Below are positions 1 to 7,831 of a DNA stretch of 29,030 nt, piece after piece. Position 1 is the first letter of the stretch. The number at the start of each line of letters is the position of its first letter. The translations under genes were made by a program, and so were the position numbers. The notes under the pieces are model-generated. The model was given only the letters and a program-made list of their open reading frames with translations, searched no databases and was not told where the DNA came from. Source of the DNA: a virus; IMG/VR virus record IMGVR_UViG_3300046751_000713, positions 1 to 29,030 of that record, one strand, 5' to 3'.

Positions 1-78
1 CGTGTTGATGTGGATCAATTGTCTAGGGTAGAGCCTATATCTATCGAAATCGTAAACCCTGATGGTACTCTACAATAA
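1..78 (+). CDS. C-terminal end of probable terminase small subunit (partial)
   Basis: An open frame runs from the first base of the window to a TAA stop at 76-78 and gives 25 residues ending in IEIVNPDGTLQ. The 5' end is outside the window. It lies directly upstream of the large terminase, where the small subunit (the DNA-recognition component of the packaging motor) normally sits, and a short beta-type tail of this kind is common in small terminases. No diagnostic domain is included, so the product name rests on position. An intrinsic terminator-like hairpin follows at once. Confidence 0.55.
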   Translation, partial: RVDVDQLSRVEPISIEIVNPDGTLQ

Positions 79-84
79 AATTTT

Positions 85-104
85 TACCGCTTCGCGGTAT
101 TTTT
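85..104 (+). terminator. Intrinsic terminator-like hairpin between terS and terL
   Basis: TACCGC (85-90), loop TTC (91-93) and GCGGTA (94-99) form a 6-bp stem, followed by TTTTT (100-104). It sits 7 nt after the upstream stop and abuts the ribosome-binding site of terL. Full termination would cut off the late genes, so partial termination or 3'-end processing is more likely. Confidence 0.6.
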
Positions 105-121
105 GGGAGCTTTTTCCTTGG
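101..121 (+). promoter_or_regulatory. Translation-initiation leader of terL with TTG start
   Basis: The Shine-Dalgarno sequence GGGAG (105-109) is 8 nt from a TTG start at 118. The 21-nt segment matches the leader of the endolysin gene (23920-23940) at 19 of 21 positions. In both copies GGGA could pair with the downstream TTCC and so partly mask the Shine-Dalgarno sequence. An earlier in-frame TTG at 103 overlaps the Shine-Dalgarno sequence itself and is rejected as the start. Confidence 0.5.
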
Positions 122-1356
122 CTAGACTAAACCCCACGAAACCACAGTTTGAGTATATCAACTCTACGGCCAAGTTCCCAGCGTTAGTTGCAGGTTTCGG
201 TGCGGGTAAGACTGAGGCCGCTGTTCAAAGATGCATCATCGGCAAGTTAAGGAATCCCACTACCAACCGAGGATTCTATGAGCCGACCTACGATTTAATC
301 AGAATGATCGCCTGGCCTCGATTTGAAGAGATACTCACAGAATTAAACATCCCCTATAAACTCCACAAGTCACCCCTTAATTACATCGATCTAGGGGCTT
401 ATGGACAAATCATCTTCCGCTCAATGGATGATGTGAATCGAATCATCGGTTATGCCCACGCTGATGCGGATATAGACGAATTAGACACCCTGAAAGAACC
501 GATAGCTGCACAGGCATTCAGGGCTATAGTCGCTCGGAACAGGGAAATCAAACCTAACGGTGAAAAGAACACCATCGGAGTAACCACCACACCTGAAGGC
601 TTTAAGTTTGTCTATAAAACGTGGAAGAAGAATCCACAACCAGGATTTGAGCTGATTCAAGCACCTACGGAGTCTAATCCACACCTTCCAGAGGATTATG
701 TGGACAACTTAAAGGCTATCTATCCTAGTAACCTTCTAAATGCCTATTTGAAGGGTGAGTTCGTTAACTTAACCCAAGGCACTGTTTACAATGGATATAA
801 TCGAGACACTAACCAATCTGAAGAGAAAGTTACACCGTTTGACTTCCTTATGGTGGGGATGGACTTTAACGTAACCAATATGTCCGCTGTGGTATTCGTC
901 TATCGTGAAGGTGTTTATCACGCAGTTGAAGAACTCACGGGGATATATGACACCCCCAATATGATCCATACACTCAAAACTAAATACCCTAACCACAATA
1001 TTTGCATCTACCCTGATGCCTCTGGCGCATCTCGTAAGACGGTGAATGCCAGTATCTCCGATATAACACTCTTGGAGTCGGCAGGATTCGAGTGTCGCGC
1101 CCCTAGAAAGAACCCATTTATCAAAGATAGGGTCATGGCCGCTAATGCAGCCTTTGAATCCCATCAAGTCATGGTAAATTCAGAGAAATGCCCGGAACTA
1201 GCGAGCAGCTTAGAGCAATTAACCTACGATAATAACGGTATGCCTGATAAAACGAGTGGTTTAGACCACTTAATCGATGCCGCAACCTATCCAATTGCCT
1301 TTGAATTACCCATCATTAAACCCATAGCGGCTGTGCCGTTCAAATTTGCGATCTAA
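118..1356 (+). CDS. terL: Terminase large subunit (packaging ATPase and nuclease)
   Basis: This is the motor that translocates phage DNA into the prohead and cuts it. With the TTG start at 118 it is 412 aa, a usual length for this family. Walker A is GFGAGKT (residues 26-32), Walker B with its catalytic glutamate is IDELD (about 119-123), and the coupling motif is TTTP (156-159). The C-terminal RNase H-like nuclease shows MDFN (Asp249), PDASG (Asp300) and the HLIDA aspartate (Asp387) as likely metal ligands. The start was chosen because GGGAG at 105-109 is spaced 8 nt from it. The portal gene follows 2 nt after the stop. The ATPase and nuclease motifs leave little doubt; the packaging type cannot be read from this. 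Confidence 0.95.
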   Translation: MARLNPTKPQFEYINSTAKFPALVAGFGAGKTEAAVQRCIIGKLRNPTTNRGFYEPTYDLIRMIAWPRFEEILTELNIPYKLHKSPLNYIDLGAYGQIIFRSMDDVNRIIGYAHADADIDELDTLKEPIAAQAFRAIVARNREIKPNGEKNTIGVTTTPEGFKFVYKTWKKNPQPGFELIQAPTESNPHLPEDYVDNLKAIYPSNLLNAYLKGEFVNLTQGTVYNGYNRDTNQSEEKVTPFDFLMVGMDFNVTNMSAVVFVYREGVYHAVEELTGIYDTPNMIHTLKTKYPNHNICIYPDASGASRKTVNASISDITLLESAGFECRAPRKNPFIKDRVMAANAAFESHQVMVNSEKCPELASSLEQLTYDNNGMPDKTSGLDHLIDAATYPIAFELPIIKPIAAVPFKFAI

Positions 1357-1358
1357 TT

Positions 1359-2804
1359 ATGACTGTAGAACTCAGAAACCCAGAATACGACAGATTCATC
1401 CAAGAATGGCAGTCCATCCAAGACTGCTGTGACGGCCAACGAGCGATCAAAGAGAAGAATATACGCTATCTCCGACCGATGGAAGGCGTTTCAAGCATCG
1501 ATAATCGGTATCGTAACTACCTGAATCGCGCTGTATTCGTTAATTTTACAGGAAAAACGCGAGAAGGGCTTACCGGGGCGATATTCCGTAACACCCCTGA
1601 CTACGATTTACCCTCACAAACCGAATATTTAGAGAAAAATGCCGATGGCGCTGGAGAATCTCTCATTTCTCTCGCTAAAGACGTTACTGGCGAGGTGATT
1701 GCTAAGGGCCGACACGCTCTTTTAGTCGATTATCCACAGGTTGCTCAAGGTTTAAGCCTAGAAGAGCTAAATGAACTGTCTCCAAAAGCCACAATTAACC
1801 GATATACCTGCGAAAACTTCATTAACTGGCGTGTAGAGGTCATAAATGGACAAAAACTGCTCACATTGGCGGTTTTACAAGAAAAATATGACATGAATGA
1901 CGATGAATTCGAGTATGAAGAAGGTAAACAGTATCGAGTTTTACGTCTTAGAAACGGTGTATACACTCAACAGTTATATCAAGAGCTAGATCCTATAACT
2001 GAAGAGTACATACCCACTAAAGCAAATGGAGAGCCTTTTGAGTTTATACCATTATTTATTATTGGAAGTGAAAATAACGATCCTACTGTGGATATTCCTC
2101 CTCTTGGCGATATTGCTAACATTAACATTGCTCATTACCGTAATTCTGCTGACCTTGAAGAAAATTGTTTTGTTCATGGTCAACTTACCCTTGGTGTTAG
2201 TTCGTCTATGTCTCTGGCACAGTTTCAGGAAGCCAACCCAGAGGGAATAACGGTAGGGTCAATGGCTGGACACTTTTTAGGTGAGTCAGGCGGCTTTTCT
2301 TTCGTGCAAGCGTCTGAAAATCAACTAGCAGACCGCCTAATGGAGCGTAAAGAGGATCAGATGCGCAAACTAGGCGCTAGAATGATCTCTCTAACCGCTA
2401 CAAAGACCGCTACGCAAAGTTTAATTGAAGCTGCTGGCGAAACCTCAATCATGTCTACCATCTCTAAGAACGTTTCTGAGGGCGTTGAGAAGTGTATTGA
2501 ATGGTGCGGAATGTTTATGGGCGCTACCAATATGCCTAAATTTGCCCTCTCTACTAAGTTCTTTGATGAGGTAGCTGATCCACAGATGTTAATGGCCGCC
2601 ATGCAACTCAATGAGGCTGGAATCTTAGCTAAATCGGATATGCAGAACCTTGCACGATCACAGGGCGTGGTAAATGAACTTCGTCTAAATGAGGACATCG
2701 ATGCCGATATTGAGGGAGAAAGTGAGCCAGAAGAGCCTGAAAATCAACAAATTGCACCAATTGAAGAAAATCCTTTGACAGAAGATGAGGATGATGGTAT
2801 ATAA
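1359..2804 (+). CDS. Portal protein, DUF4055-like
   Basis: The portal is the dodecameric ring at the capsid vertex through which DNA enters and leaves. The 481-aa protein resembles the DUF4055 portal group: an N-terminal YLRPMEG region, then NYLNRAVFVNFTGKTREGL and GAIFRNTP (about 48-80), and a helical middle part with a long stem region. The C-terminal 35 residues are strongly acidic. It lies between the large terminase and the scaffold, the standard portal position. The start ATG is 2 nt downstream of the terL stop, which suggests coupled translation. The gene is followed by a convincing intrinsic terminator. The family name is from memory of the motif pattern; the portal role is well supported by order and length. 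Confidence 0.88.
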   Translation: MTVELRNPEYDRFIQEWQSIQDCCDGQRAIKEKNIRYLRPMEGVSSIDNRYRNYLNRAVFVNFTGKTREGLTGAIFRNTPDYDLPSQTEYLEKNADGAGESLISLAKDVTGEVIAKGRHALLVDYPQVAQGLSLEELNELSPKATINRYTCENFINWRVEVINGQKLLTLAVLQEKYDMNDDEFEYEEGKQYRVLRLRNGVYTQQLYQELDPITEEYIPTKANGEPFEFIPLFIIGSENNDPTVDIPPLGDIANINIAHYRNSADLEENCFVHGQLTLGVSSSMSLAQFQEANPEGITVGSMAGHFLGESGGFSFVQASENQLADRLMERKEDQMRKLGARMISLTATKTATQSLIEAAGETSIMSTISKNVSEGVEKCIEWCGMFMGATNMPKFALSTKFFDEVADPQMLMAAMQLNEAGILAKSDMQNLARSQGVVNELRLNEDIDADIEGESEPEEPENQQIAPIEENPLTEDEDDGI

Positions 2805-2811
2805 CTAAATT

Positions 2812-2832
2812 GTCGCAGGGCGACTCTTTTTT
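2812..2832 (+). terminator. Intrinsic terminator after the portal gene
   Basis: GTCGC (2812-2816), loop AGG and GCGAC (2820-2824) form a 5-bp GC-rich stem, followed by TCTTTTTT (2825-2832). It lies between portal and scaffold. It may lower readthrough or protect the portal mRNA end, while scaffold and coat could have their own promoter nearby. Confidence 0.72.
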
Positions 2833-2849
2833 ATAACTAGGGGTTATAG

Positions 2850-3533
2850 ATGAGCATTAAATACTCAGTAAGTGAAGAAGAATTTTCAACATTAGATGAA
2901 TCGCAACAAGGTTTGTACTCACAGGGTGAGTCGGGCTACACATTAAATGTTGAGGGTGTGCCACAAGAAGATGTAAGTGGCTTGAAACAGAAAATTGACA
3001 AACTGTTAGGCGAAAAAAAGACCGCTCAACAAAAAGCAACTGAAGCCGAGGAGAAAGCCAAAGCTGAAACTGCTGAAAAGCTGAGAAAAGCCAACGACTT
3101 TGAGCAACTGTACAACAGTTCTGAAGCGGAACGGCAAAAAGCAGCACAAGAGTTGAATGATCTTAAATCAACCATACAGCGTCAAAAATTAACGACTGAA
3201 GCTAGTAGTCTTGCGGGTCAAATGACTAAAGATACTGCTAGAGCTAAGTTGTTGACTGAACAATTACAGTCTAGGTTAACTGTCGTTGATGGTGAGACTA
3301 GGGTGTTGGATGCAAGCGGTAACCTTACCGTTAGCACCGTGAACGAATTAGCAACTTCAATTAAGGATGAATATCCATTCTTAGTTGACGGGTCTAAAGC
3401 TGCTGGGGGTGGCGCAACTGGTGGAAATAGCAGTGGGGCTGAGGTTTCCAAAATGAAAAGTCGTGCAGATTTTGAAAATATGAACGCAACCAAAAAAATG
3501 GAGTTCATTAAGTCTGGCGGTATTGTTGAATAA
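2850..3533 (+). CDS. Capsid scaffolding protein
   Basis: The 227-aa protein is predicted to guide coat assembly and then leave the prohead. Residues about 40-115 are a long charged Lys/Glu/Ala/Gln-rich coiled coil. It is followed by a more globular part, a Gly/Ser-rich hinge containing AAGGGATGG (about 186-194), and a basic C-terminal helix with KKMEFIKSGGIVE at the end. In P22 and related scaffolds a basic C-terminal helix binds the coat. It sits directly before the coat gene with GGGG at 2839-2842 as ribosome-binding site. No protease motif is visible. The call rests on architecture and position. Confidence 0.75.
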   Translation: MSIKYSVSEEEFSTLDESQQGLYSQGESGYTLNVEGVPQEDVSGLKQKIDKLLGEKKTAQQKATEAEEKAKAETAEKLRKANDFEQLYNSSEAERQKAAQELNDLKSTIQRQKLTTEASSLAGQMTKDTARAKLLTEQLQSRLTVVDGETRVLDASGNLTVSTVNELATSIKDEYPFLVDGSKAAGGGATGGNSSGAEVSKMKSRADFENMNATKKMEFIKSGGIVE

Positions 3534-3551
3534 TCTTTTGGAGATTTAAAA

Positions 3552-4718
3552 ATGGCAGATCAATTAGACATTTCGGCCTTGACGAATGATATTTATGTAT
3601 CAGCAGACATCGTTGGCCGCGAATTAAACGGTTTCATCCCATCCGTCACTATGAATGCTGAGTCATCTCAGGCTTCTAAAGGCGATACTATCAAAGCAGC
3701 TTTCACTCGTGTAGCTTCAGCAGAAAACATTGTTGAGCGTATGGATATGCAGGAAGCTGATAACAGCTTAACTATTGATTCTAAAACCTTAACGCTTGAT
3801 AAAGCTCGAAGAGTTCAAATCCCTCTTGGTGGTGAAGATACTCGTCAACTTCAAAACACTGGTCAATATGCCTCTGTTTATGGCGACTTAATCACTCAAG
3901 CAATGCGTACTCTTGCTAATGAGATCGAAGTTGAGATTGCTACTAATCTTAAACAAGGCGCTCATTTTGCATCTGGTACGGCTGGAACAACTCCTTTTGC
4001 TGTAGGATCTAACGAGTCAGGCGTTGAAGAGTTGCTTGAAGCACGAAGAATCCTTGTTGATGATGGTATGCCAACAAATGATGTTGCTGCTGTTTTAAAC
4101 ACTACTGCTGGTGCTAACTTGCGCTCCAACTTAAAACTGTTAGATCAAAGTTTCTCTAACTCTGGTAGTTTGCGTGAGCAAGGCATCTTAATTCCTATCG
4201 CTGGTATCAACTTGCGTGAGTCGGGCAACATTTCTACTCACACAAAAGGTACTTTAGGAAGTAGTCCTTTAACTGATGTTACTGATGCGGTAGATGCAAC
4301 TTCAATCGCAGTCAACGGTGGTACTGGTACTATCCTTGTTGGTGATGCCGTTCAGTTTGGCGGTGCAGGTAATGTCCATATCGTTGGAACTGGTACAAGT
4401 GATGCATCAGGTGGCACTATTACACTGAATGCAGGCCTTAAAGAAGCAGTTGCTAATGACACCGCTGTAGCAATAGCAGCTAACTACTTGCCAAGCTTTG
4501 TATTCCACAGGAATGCAGTTGAGTTAGCTATGCGAGCGCCAGCTATGCCTTTAGGTGGTGATATGGCTTCTGAGTCAATCACTGTTCAAGACCCACACTC
4601 TGGATTAGTATTCCAAGTATCTACTTATCGTGGCTATCACAAGTCATTGATCGAAGTTACTGCGGTATACGGTGTTAAAGTCTGGAAAGGTGAGTTTGTT
4701 CACACTATCCTCGGCTAG
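3552..4718 (+). CDS. Major capsid protein, P22 coat-like
   Basis: This 388-aa HK97-fold coat protein builds the icosahedral shell. The N-terminus (ALTNDIYVSADIVGRELNGF followed by IPSVT) matches the P22 gp5 coat family pattern, in which a regulatory helix is followed by GFIP. The middle (about 240-315) contains a Gly/Thr/Val-rich stretch (AVNGGTGTILVGDAVQFGG) that fits the inserted I-domain region of that family. The C-terminus (PHSGLVFQVSTYRGYHKS and VYGVKVW) is the usual P-domain end. GGAG at 3540-3543 is the ribosome-binding site. The gene is preceded by the scaffold and followed by a structured intergenic hairpin. Confidence 0.9.
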   Translation: MADQLDISALTNDIYVSADIVGRELNGFIPSVTMNAESSQASKGDTIKAAFTRVASAENIVERMDMQEADNSLTIDSKTLTLDKARRVQIPLGGEDTRQLQNTGQYASVYGDLITQAMRTLANEIEVEIATNLKQGAHFASGTAGTTPFAVGSNESGVEELLEARRILVDDGMPTNDVAAVLNTTAGANLRSNLKLLDQSFSNSGSLREQGILIPIAGINLRESGNISTHTKGTLGSSPLTDVTDAVDATSIAVNGGTGTILVGDAVQFGGAGNVHIVGTGTSDASGGTITLNAGLKEAVANDTAVAIAANYLPSFVFHRNAVELAMRAPAMPLGGDMASESITVQDPHSGLVFQVSTYRGYHKSLIEVTAVYGVKVWKGEFVHTILG

Positions 4719-4722
4719 TATT

Positions 4723-4765
4723 AGTTGAAACTTATAGCCCCTTGGGAAACCTTGGGGCTTCAACT
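4723..4765 (+). terminator. Nested hairpin after the coat gene
   Basis: AGTTGA (4723-4728) pairs with TCAACT (4760-4765), and inside this AGCCCC (4736-4741) pairs with GGGGCT (4754-4759). The inner arm closes with GG-GAAA-CC, a GNRA tetraloop. Only a short T run follows, so termination would be weak. It could instead protect the abundant coat mRNA. Confidence 0.5.
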
Positions 4766-4778
4766 TTGAGGATAAGTT

Positions 4779-5264
4779 ATGCCTACTGCACTAAGTGTTG
4801 AAACTGGATCGCAGAGTACTACTGCGAACTCATATATTACAGTGAGTGAGTATTCTACTTACATCACAGATCGTCATGGCGCGAGAAATGGCCCATCGAA
4901 CGATCAAATTACCTCATATATTCATCAGGCTATGAGTTTTTTTGAGGCTCTTCCTTTTCGTAGTGAAAAAGCATCTGAAGATCAAGCGCTTCAATTCCCT
5001 CGATCTGGTTTGATTATTGATGGATATGGAATCAACTCTGATGAGATACCTAAAGAAGTAAAGACTTCTCTTTATGAGATAGCTTATGCCTATGAGCAGG
5101 GTTATGGTCCTGATGCTCCCATTGAGCGATCTACCCTAAAAGAAAAGGTTGGGCAGATAGAGGTTGAGTACAAATCATCAAGCGCTGACAGAACTTTAAC
5201 GCCAGCAGCTACTAGGGCATTAAGAAAGCTCGTAAAGAACCCTATGCGGATTGTGAGAGCTTAG
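4779..5264 (+). CDS. Head-tail connector (adaptor) protein, DnaT-like fold
   Basis: The 161-aa protein is the first gene after the coat, the position of the adaptor ring that docks on the portal. It starts with an Asn-Ser-Tyr-Ile segment (TTANSYITVSEYSTYI), then a helical bundle with the pattern ALQFPRSGL followed by IPKEVKTSLYEIAYAY, which is typical of the phage proteins annotated DnaT-like ssDNA-binding or head-tail connector. The basic C-terminal segment RALRKLVKN would face the portal or DNA. The DnaT name comes from family annotation and probably does not reflect function here. The next gene starts immediately after its stop. Confidence 0.72.
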   Translation: MPTALSVETGSQSTTANSYITVSEYSTYITDRHGARNGPSNDQITSYIHQAMSFFEALPFRSEKASEDQALQFPRSGLIIDGYGINSDEIPKEVKTSLYEIAYAYEQGYGPDAPIERSTLKEKVGQIEVEYKSSSADRTLTPAATRALRKLVKNPMRIVRA

Positions 5265-5618
5265 ATGGCCTTTGATTACTCCCCCTTAAGCACAACAGCA
5301 AAGAATTTAATTACCAACTTTGGTCAGTCGGTAACTTTTACTCGATTTTCAAGTATTAATTACAACCCGGCATCAGGAATTGCGTCTAGCAGCACATCTA
5401 CTTATTCAGCGCAGATTGTACTCTTTGACCAGATAAAGAATGAAGATGGCGATACAAATATGCAGGTTAAAGAGTTTCCTGCATCGATGCATTCGACCAC
5501 AGTCCCTTTGATAGGTGACACAGCTACAATAAACTCAGAAAAACTGAGAATTGTTGAGATTAACCCAATACAACCAGGATCATCGGTGGTTTATTATGAG
5601 CTTAGACTCAGAGGTTAA
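5265..5618 (+). CDS. Head closure / head-tail joining protein
   Basis: A 117-aa beta-rich protein. It carries the pattern common to head-closure proteins: an N-terminal GQSVTFTRF strand, an unstructured TSTYSAQ segment, a PLIGDTATINSEKLRIVEI strand pair and a final VVYYELRLRG strand. Such proteins plug the head after packaging and give the tail its docking face. The start ATG directly follows the adaptor stop with no spacer, and its 3' end overlaps the next gene by 23 bases. The assignment rests on gene order and secondary-structure pattern. Confidence 0.68.
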   Translation: MAFDYSPLSTTAKNLITNFGQSVTFTRFSSINYNPASGIASSSTSTYSAQIVLFDQIKNEDGDTNMQVKEFPASMHSTTVPLIGDTATINSEKLRIVEINPIQPGSSVVYYELRLRG

Positions 5619-5982
5619 GAAGTTTACAGAGATTTCGCTTGATCAAGCCAATAAGGTTGTCAAGCAGGTAACTAATGATGTTATGACTAGCACTGTAAAA
5701 AAGACACCAGTTGACACTGGGCAGTTAGCTAATAACTGGTTTGCGTCAATAGGATCACCCATGTTTATGGGTAAGCGGCTGCCAGATCAATCAGCCGGGG
5801 ATAGTCTTGATGGTATTGATACAGTAGTTAAGGCATATAAAAAATCAGATTGGGGTCAGAGTCTTTGGCTTACTAATTCTCTTGATTATGCAAATGACAT
5901 TGAAACAGGTAGTAAGAGTGGTAAAGCACCACAAGGTATGATGCGATTATCGATGATGAATGCGGTTGCAAAGTTTAAATGA
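5596..5982 (+). CDS. Tail completion protein, HK97 gp10-like
   Basis: With the ATG at 5596 the product is 128 aa. It has the gp10-like signature: an N-terminal amphipathic helix, then STVKKTPVDTGQLANNWFAS, then a C-terminal segment with DYANDIETGSKSGKAPQGM before a short helix. These proteins complete the neck or tail end during head-tail joining. An upstream in-frame start at 5551 would place 15 more residues inside the previous gene with no ribosome-binding site; GGTGG at 5586-5590 favours 5596. The stop overlaps the start of the next gene in an ATGA arrangement. Confidence 0.75.
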   Translation: MSLDSEVKKFTEISLDQANKVVKQVTNDVMTSTVKKTPVDTGQLANNWFASIGSPMFMGKRLPDQSAGDSLDGIDTVVKAYKKSDWGQSLWLTNSLDYANDIETGSKSGKAPQGMMRLSMMNAVAKFK

Positions 5983-6488
5983 GTGTTGATTACGGTTTAA
6001 TAACAGAAAGCACCGATACAACTGTAGTTGGTGGCGCTACTGATGATAACTCTAAATTTTTCCGCAATATTCGTATTGCGTTAGAAGCTCAGTTCAAAAC
6101 AATGGCTGATGATGCAAGCATAACCACAAGAGTTTTTGAGAATATAGATTTTGATTTTACCTCGCTAGAAAAAAGTAACTTAACCAACGAGTTCGTTAGG
6201 GGAACAATACTGCCAGCCGATACAATTAGTGCAGGTGTCGGTACAACTGGTAGGGATTTGCACCAAGGTATATTTCAGATAGACTATTATAATCGTGTTG
6301 GTATAGGCGCTTATAGCGACAAAATAGATAGCATTGCCAATGCTTTTAAAAAAGGACATAAGCTTGTTGTTAATGATACAACTGTAAATGTCCGTAACGT
6401 ATCACTAGGCGTGGGGCGCAGAGATGGTGCATTTTTCGTTCGTAATATAGATGTATCTTATTTCGCGGTCACAACCGCTAGGAGTTAG
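5979..6488 (+). CDS. Tail terminator protein (DUF4128-like)
   Basis: The 169-aa protein lies between the gp10-like protein and the tail tube, the usual tail-terminator position. From about residue 24 the pattern (FFRNIRIALEAQF with TTRVFENIDF, then a Gly-rich loop and HQGIFQIDYYNRVGIG) fits the alpha/beta fold of tail terminators, which cap the tube once it reaches full length. The ATG overlaps the upstream TGA. The N-terminal 20 residues are acidic and unusual; a later start is possible but no better ribosome-binding site is seen. Confidence 0.7.
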   Translation: MSVDYGLITESTDTTVVGGATDDNSKFFRNIRIALEAQFKTMADDASITTRVFENIDFDFTSLEKSNLTNEFVRGTILPADTISAGVGTTGRDLHQGIFQIDYYNRVGIGAYSDKIDSIANAFKKGHKLVVNDTTVNVRNVSLGVGRRDGAFFVRNIDVSYFAVTTARS

Positions 6489-6490
6489 AA

Positions 6491-7408
6491 ATGACAATTG
6501 CAAGTGGACAGAATCAAATATTAACTTTTGACACTGAAGGAACTTACGGCACAGCCGATACAGGATCAGGTTTTAGTGTTTTTGAACATAAAAGTAACAG
6601 TTTATCTTTAGCGAAAACAACGTATGAAGATGAAAAGCTGCGTGGCGACAGAGAAGTTGAAGGAATGATGCATGGCCAGCACTCTGTTTCAGGTGACATA
6701 GCTTTTGACTTAGGTTACCAGGCTTCACATATTGAATTTATCAAAGCTGCTATGGGCGACTTTACAGGCTCAAGTGATGTATTTAGCATTGGTACAGCTA
6801 GACGCAGCTATACTATAGTTCGTAAATTCACTGATATTACAGTAAAAGATGAACAGGTTTTTAAAGGTATTGAGGTTAACGCTTTCAATATGAATATTAG
6901 TAGTGATGGACTTATTGACTGCTCAGTTGGTCTTATAGGTACTACTATGACTCACGTTGACAATCATGATGAGGGTAGTGTCACAACCGAGACTGTTGCT
7001 AATGCGCCTTACACCTCTCATGAAGCAGTTATTACCGAAGGTGGTGGCGCTCAAACAATTATCACTGATTTATCAATGAGCTTAGACAATGGTATGTCTC
7101 CAGTTTACCGAGTAGGTACTGATATTCCTGTTCGAGGCGGTCAAGGCAAGTGTCGTGTTACAGGGTCTTTAACTGCTCACTTTGACAGTGGGGCTTTATT
7201 AGATAAGTTTGTTGCTGAAACAGCGACATCTTTGAAAATTGTTTTAGGAACTGGCGATACTGATATGTCTTTTGAGATGCCAAATGTAATCTATACTACA
7301 GGTGCTGTTGAAGTTGGTGGAGAGGGTTTACTTTCTGTATCAATGGATTACACTGCTTTAGTATCTACTGACGGAACTTCAGCATTAAAATTTGATACTA
7401 CACCATAA
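6491..7408 (+). CDS. Major tail tube protein
   Basis: This 305-aa beta-rich protein should polymerise into the tail tube. The N-terminus (SGQNQILTFDTEGTYGT) and the following KLRGDREVEGMMHGQHSVSGDIAFDL are characteristic of the phage tube family that recurs next to tail chaperones in siphoviruses. Two repeated beta halves are visible, with INMDISSDGLID-like strands at about 130-150 and a second SLDNGMSPVYRVG segment after residue 195. GGAG precedes the ATG by 5 nt. A GC-rich hairpin follows the gene, which fits a highly expressed structural gene. Confidence 0.85.
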   Translation: MTIASGQNQILTFDTEGTYGTADTGSGFSVFEHKSNSLSLAKTTYEDEKLRGDREVEGMMHGQHSVSGDIAFDLGYQASHIEFIKAAMGDFTGSSDVFSIGTARRSYTIVRKFTDITVKDEQVFKGIEVNAFNMNISSDGLIDCSVGLIGTTMTHVDNHDEGSVTTETVANAPYTSHEAVITEGGGAQTIITDLSMSLDNGMSPVYRVGTDIPVRGGQGKCRVTGSLTAHFDSGALLDKFVAETATSLKIVLGTGDTDMSFEMPNVIYTTGAVEVGGEGLLSVSMDYTALVSTDGTSALKFDTTP

Positions 7409-7420
7409 TTTTTAACCTAA

Positions 7421-7437
7421 GCCCCACTGGGTGGGGC
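7421..7437 (+). terminator. GC-rich hairpin after the tail tube gene
   Basis: GCCCCAC (7421-7427), loop TGG and GTGGGGC (7431-7437) give a perfect 7-bp stem. What follows is ATCATTAATC rather than a T run, so the hairpin is better read as an mRNA end-protecting or partial-termination element. Confidence 0.55.
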
Positions 7438-7459
7438 ATCATTAATCCTTGGGGGATAT

Positions 7460-7831
7460 ATGAAAATTACTGAACTTTACACAACCGATTTACATAACGA
7501 AGGATCAGAAGTACAAATATTAGATCAGAATGGTAACAAGACTAACCTTCATATTAAGGTAGTTGGTATGGATTCAACGGCTTTTAGGAAGCATACCAAA
7601 AGATATCAAAAAGCTTATTTGGAGGCTTTACGATCTAATAAGGAGTTTGACGAAGATTCTTTGAGCATACAAGGTTTAGTTGATTGCACTGTATCTTGGC
7701 GTGGCGTTGATGAGAAGTTCAGTAGTAAGTTATGTGAGAAGCTTTATAGTCAAGCACCTTACATCAAAGATCAAATTGACACCTTTATGGGTGATAGGGC
7801 AAATTTTACGAAAGCCAAACCGAAAAAATAG
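7460..7831 (+). CDS. Tail assembly chaperone, short (G-like) form
   Basis: The 123-aa protein is predicted to bind the tape measure and recruit tube subunits during tail assembly, as lambda gpG does. It sits between the tube and the tape measure. Its opening strands (KITELYTTDLHNEGSEVQI) precede a helical part with GLVDCTVSWRGVDEKFSSK, a pattern common in chaperones of this type. The frame stops at TAG 7829-7831 immediately after a run of six A, which is the site of a predicted -1 frameshift. GGGGG at 7451-7455 is the ribosome-binding site. Confidence 0.8.
   Translation: MKITELYTTDLHNEGSEVQILDQNGNKTNLHIKVVGMDSTAFRKHTKRYQKAYLEALRSNKEFDEDSLSIQGLVDCTVSWRGVDEKFSSKLCEKLYSQAPYIKDQIDTFMGDRANFTKAKPKK

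Noticed and set aside
103-117. Earlier TTG start for the large terminase at 103
   Set aside because: It overlaps the Shine-Dalgarno GGGAG that positions the later TTG at 118; it would add only five residues.
2026-2250. 74-codon frame inside the portal gene
   Set aside because: It is a Leu/Ile-rich shadow in another frame of an intact, well-supported portal protein.
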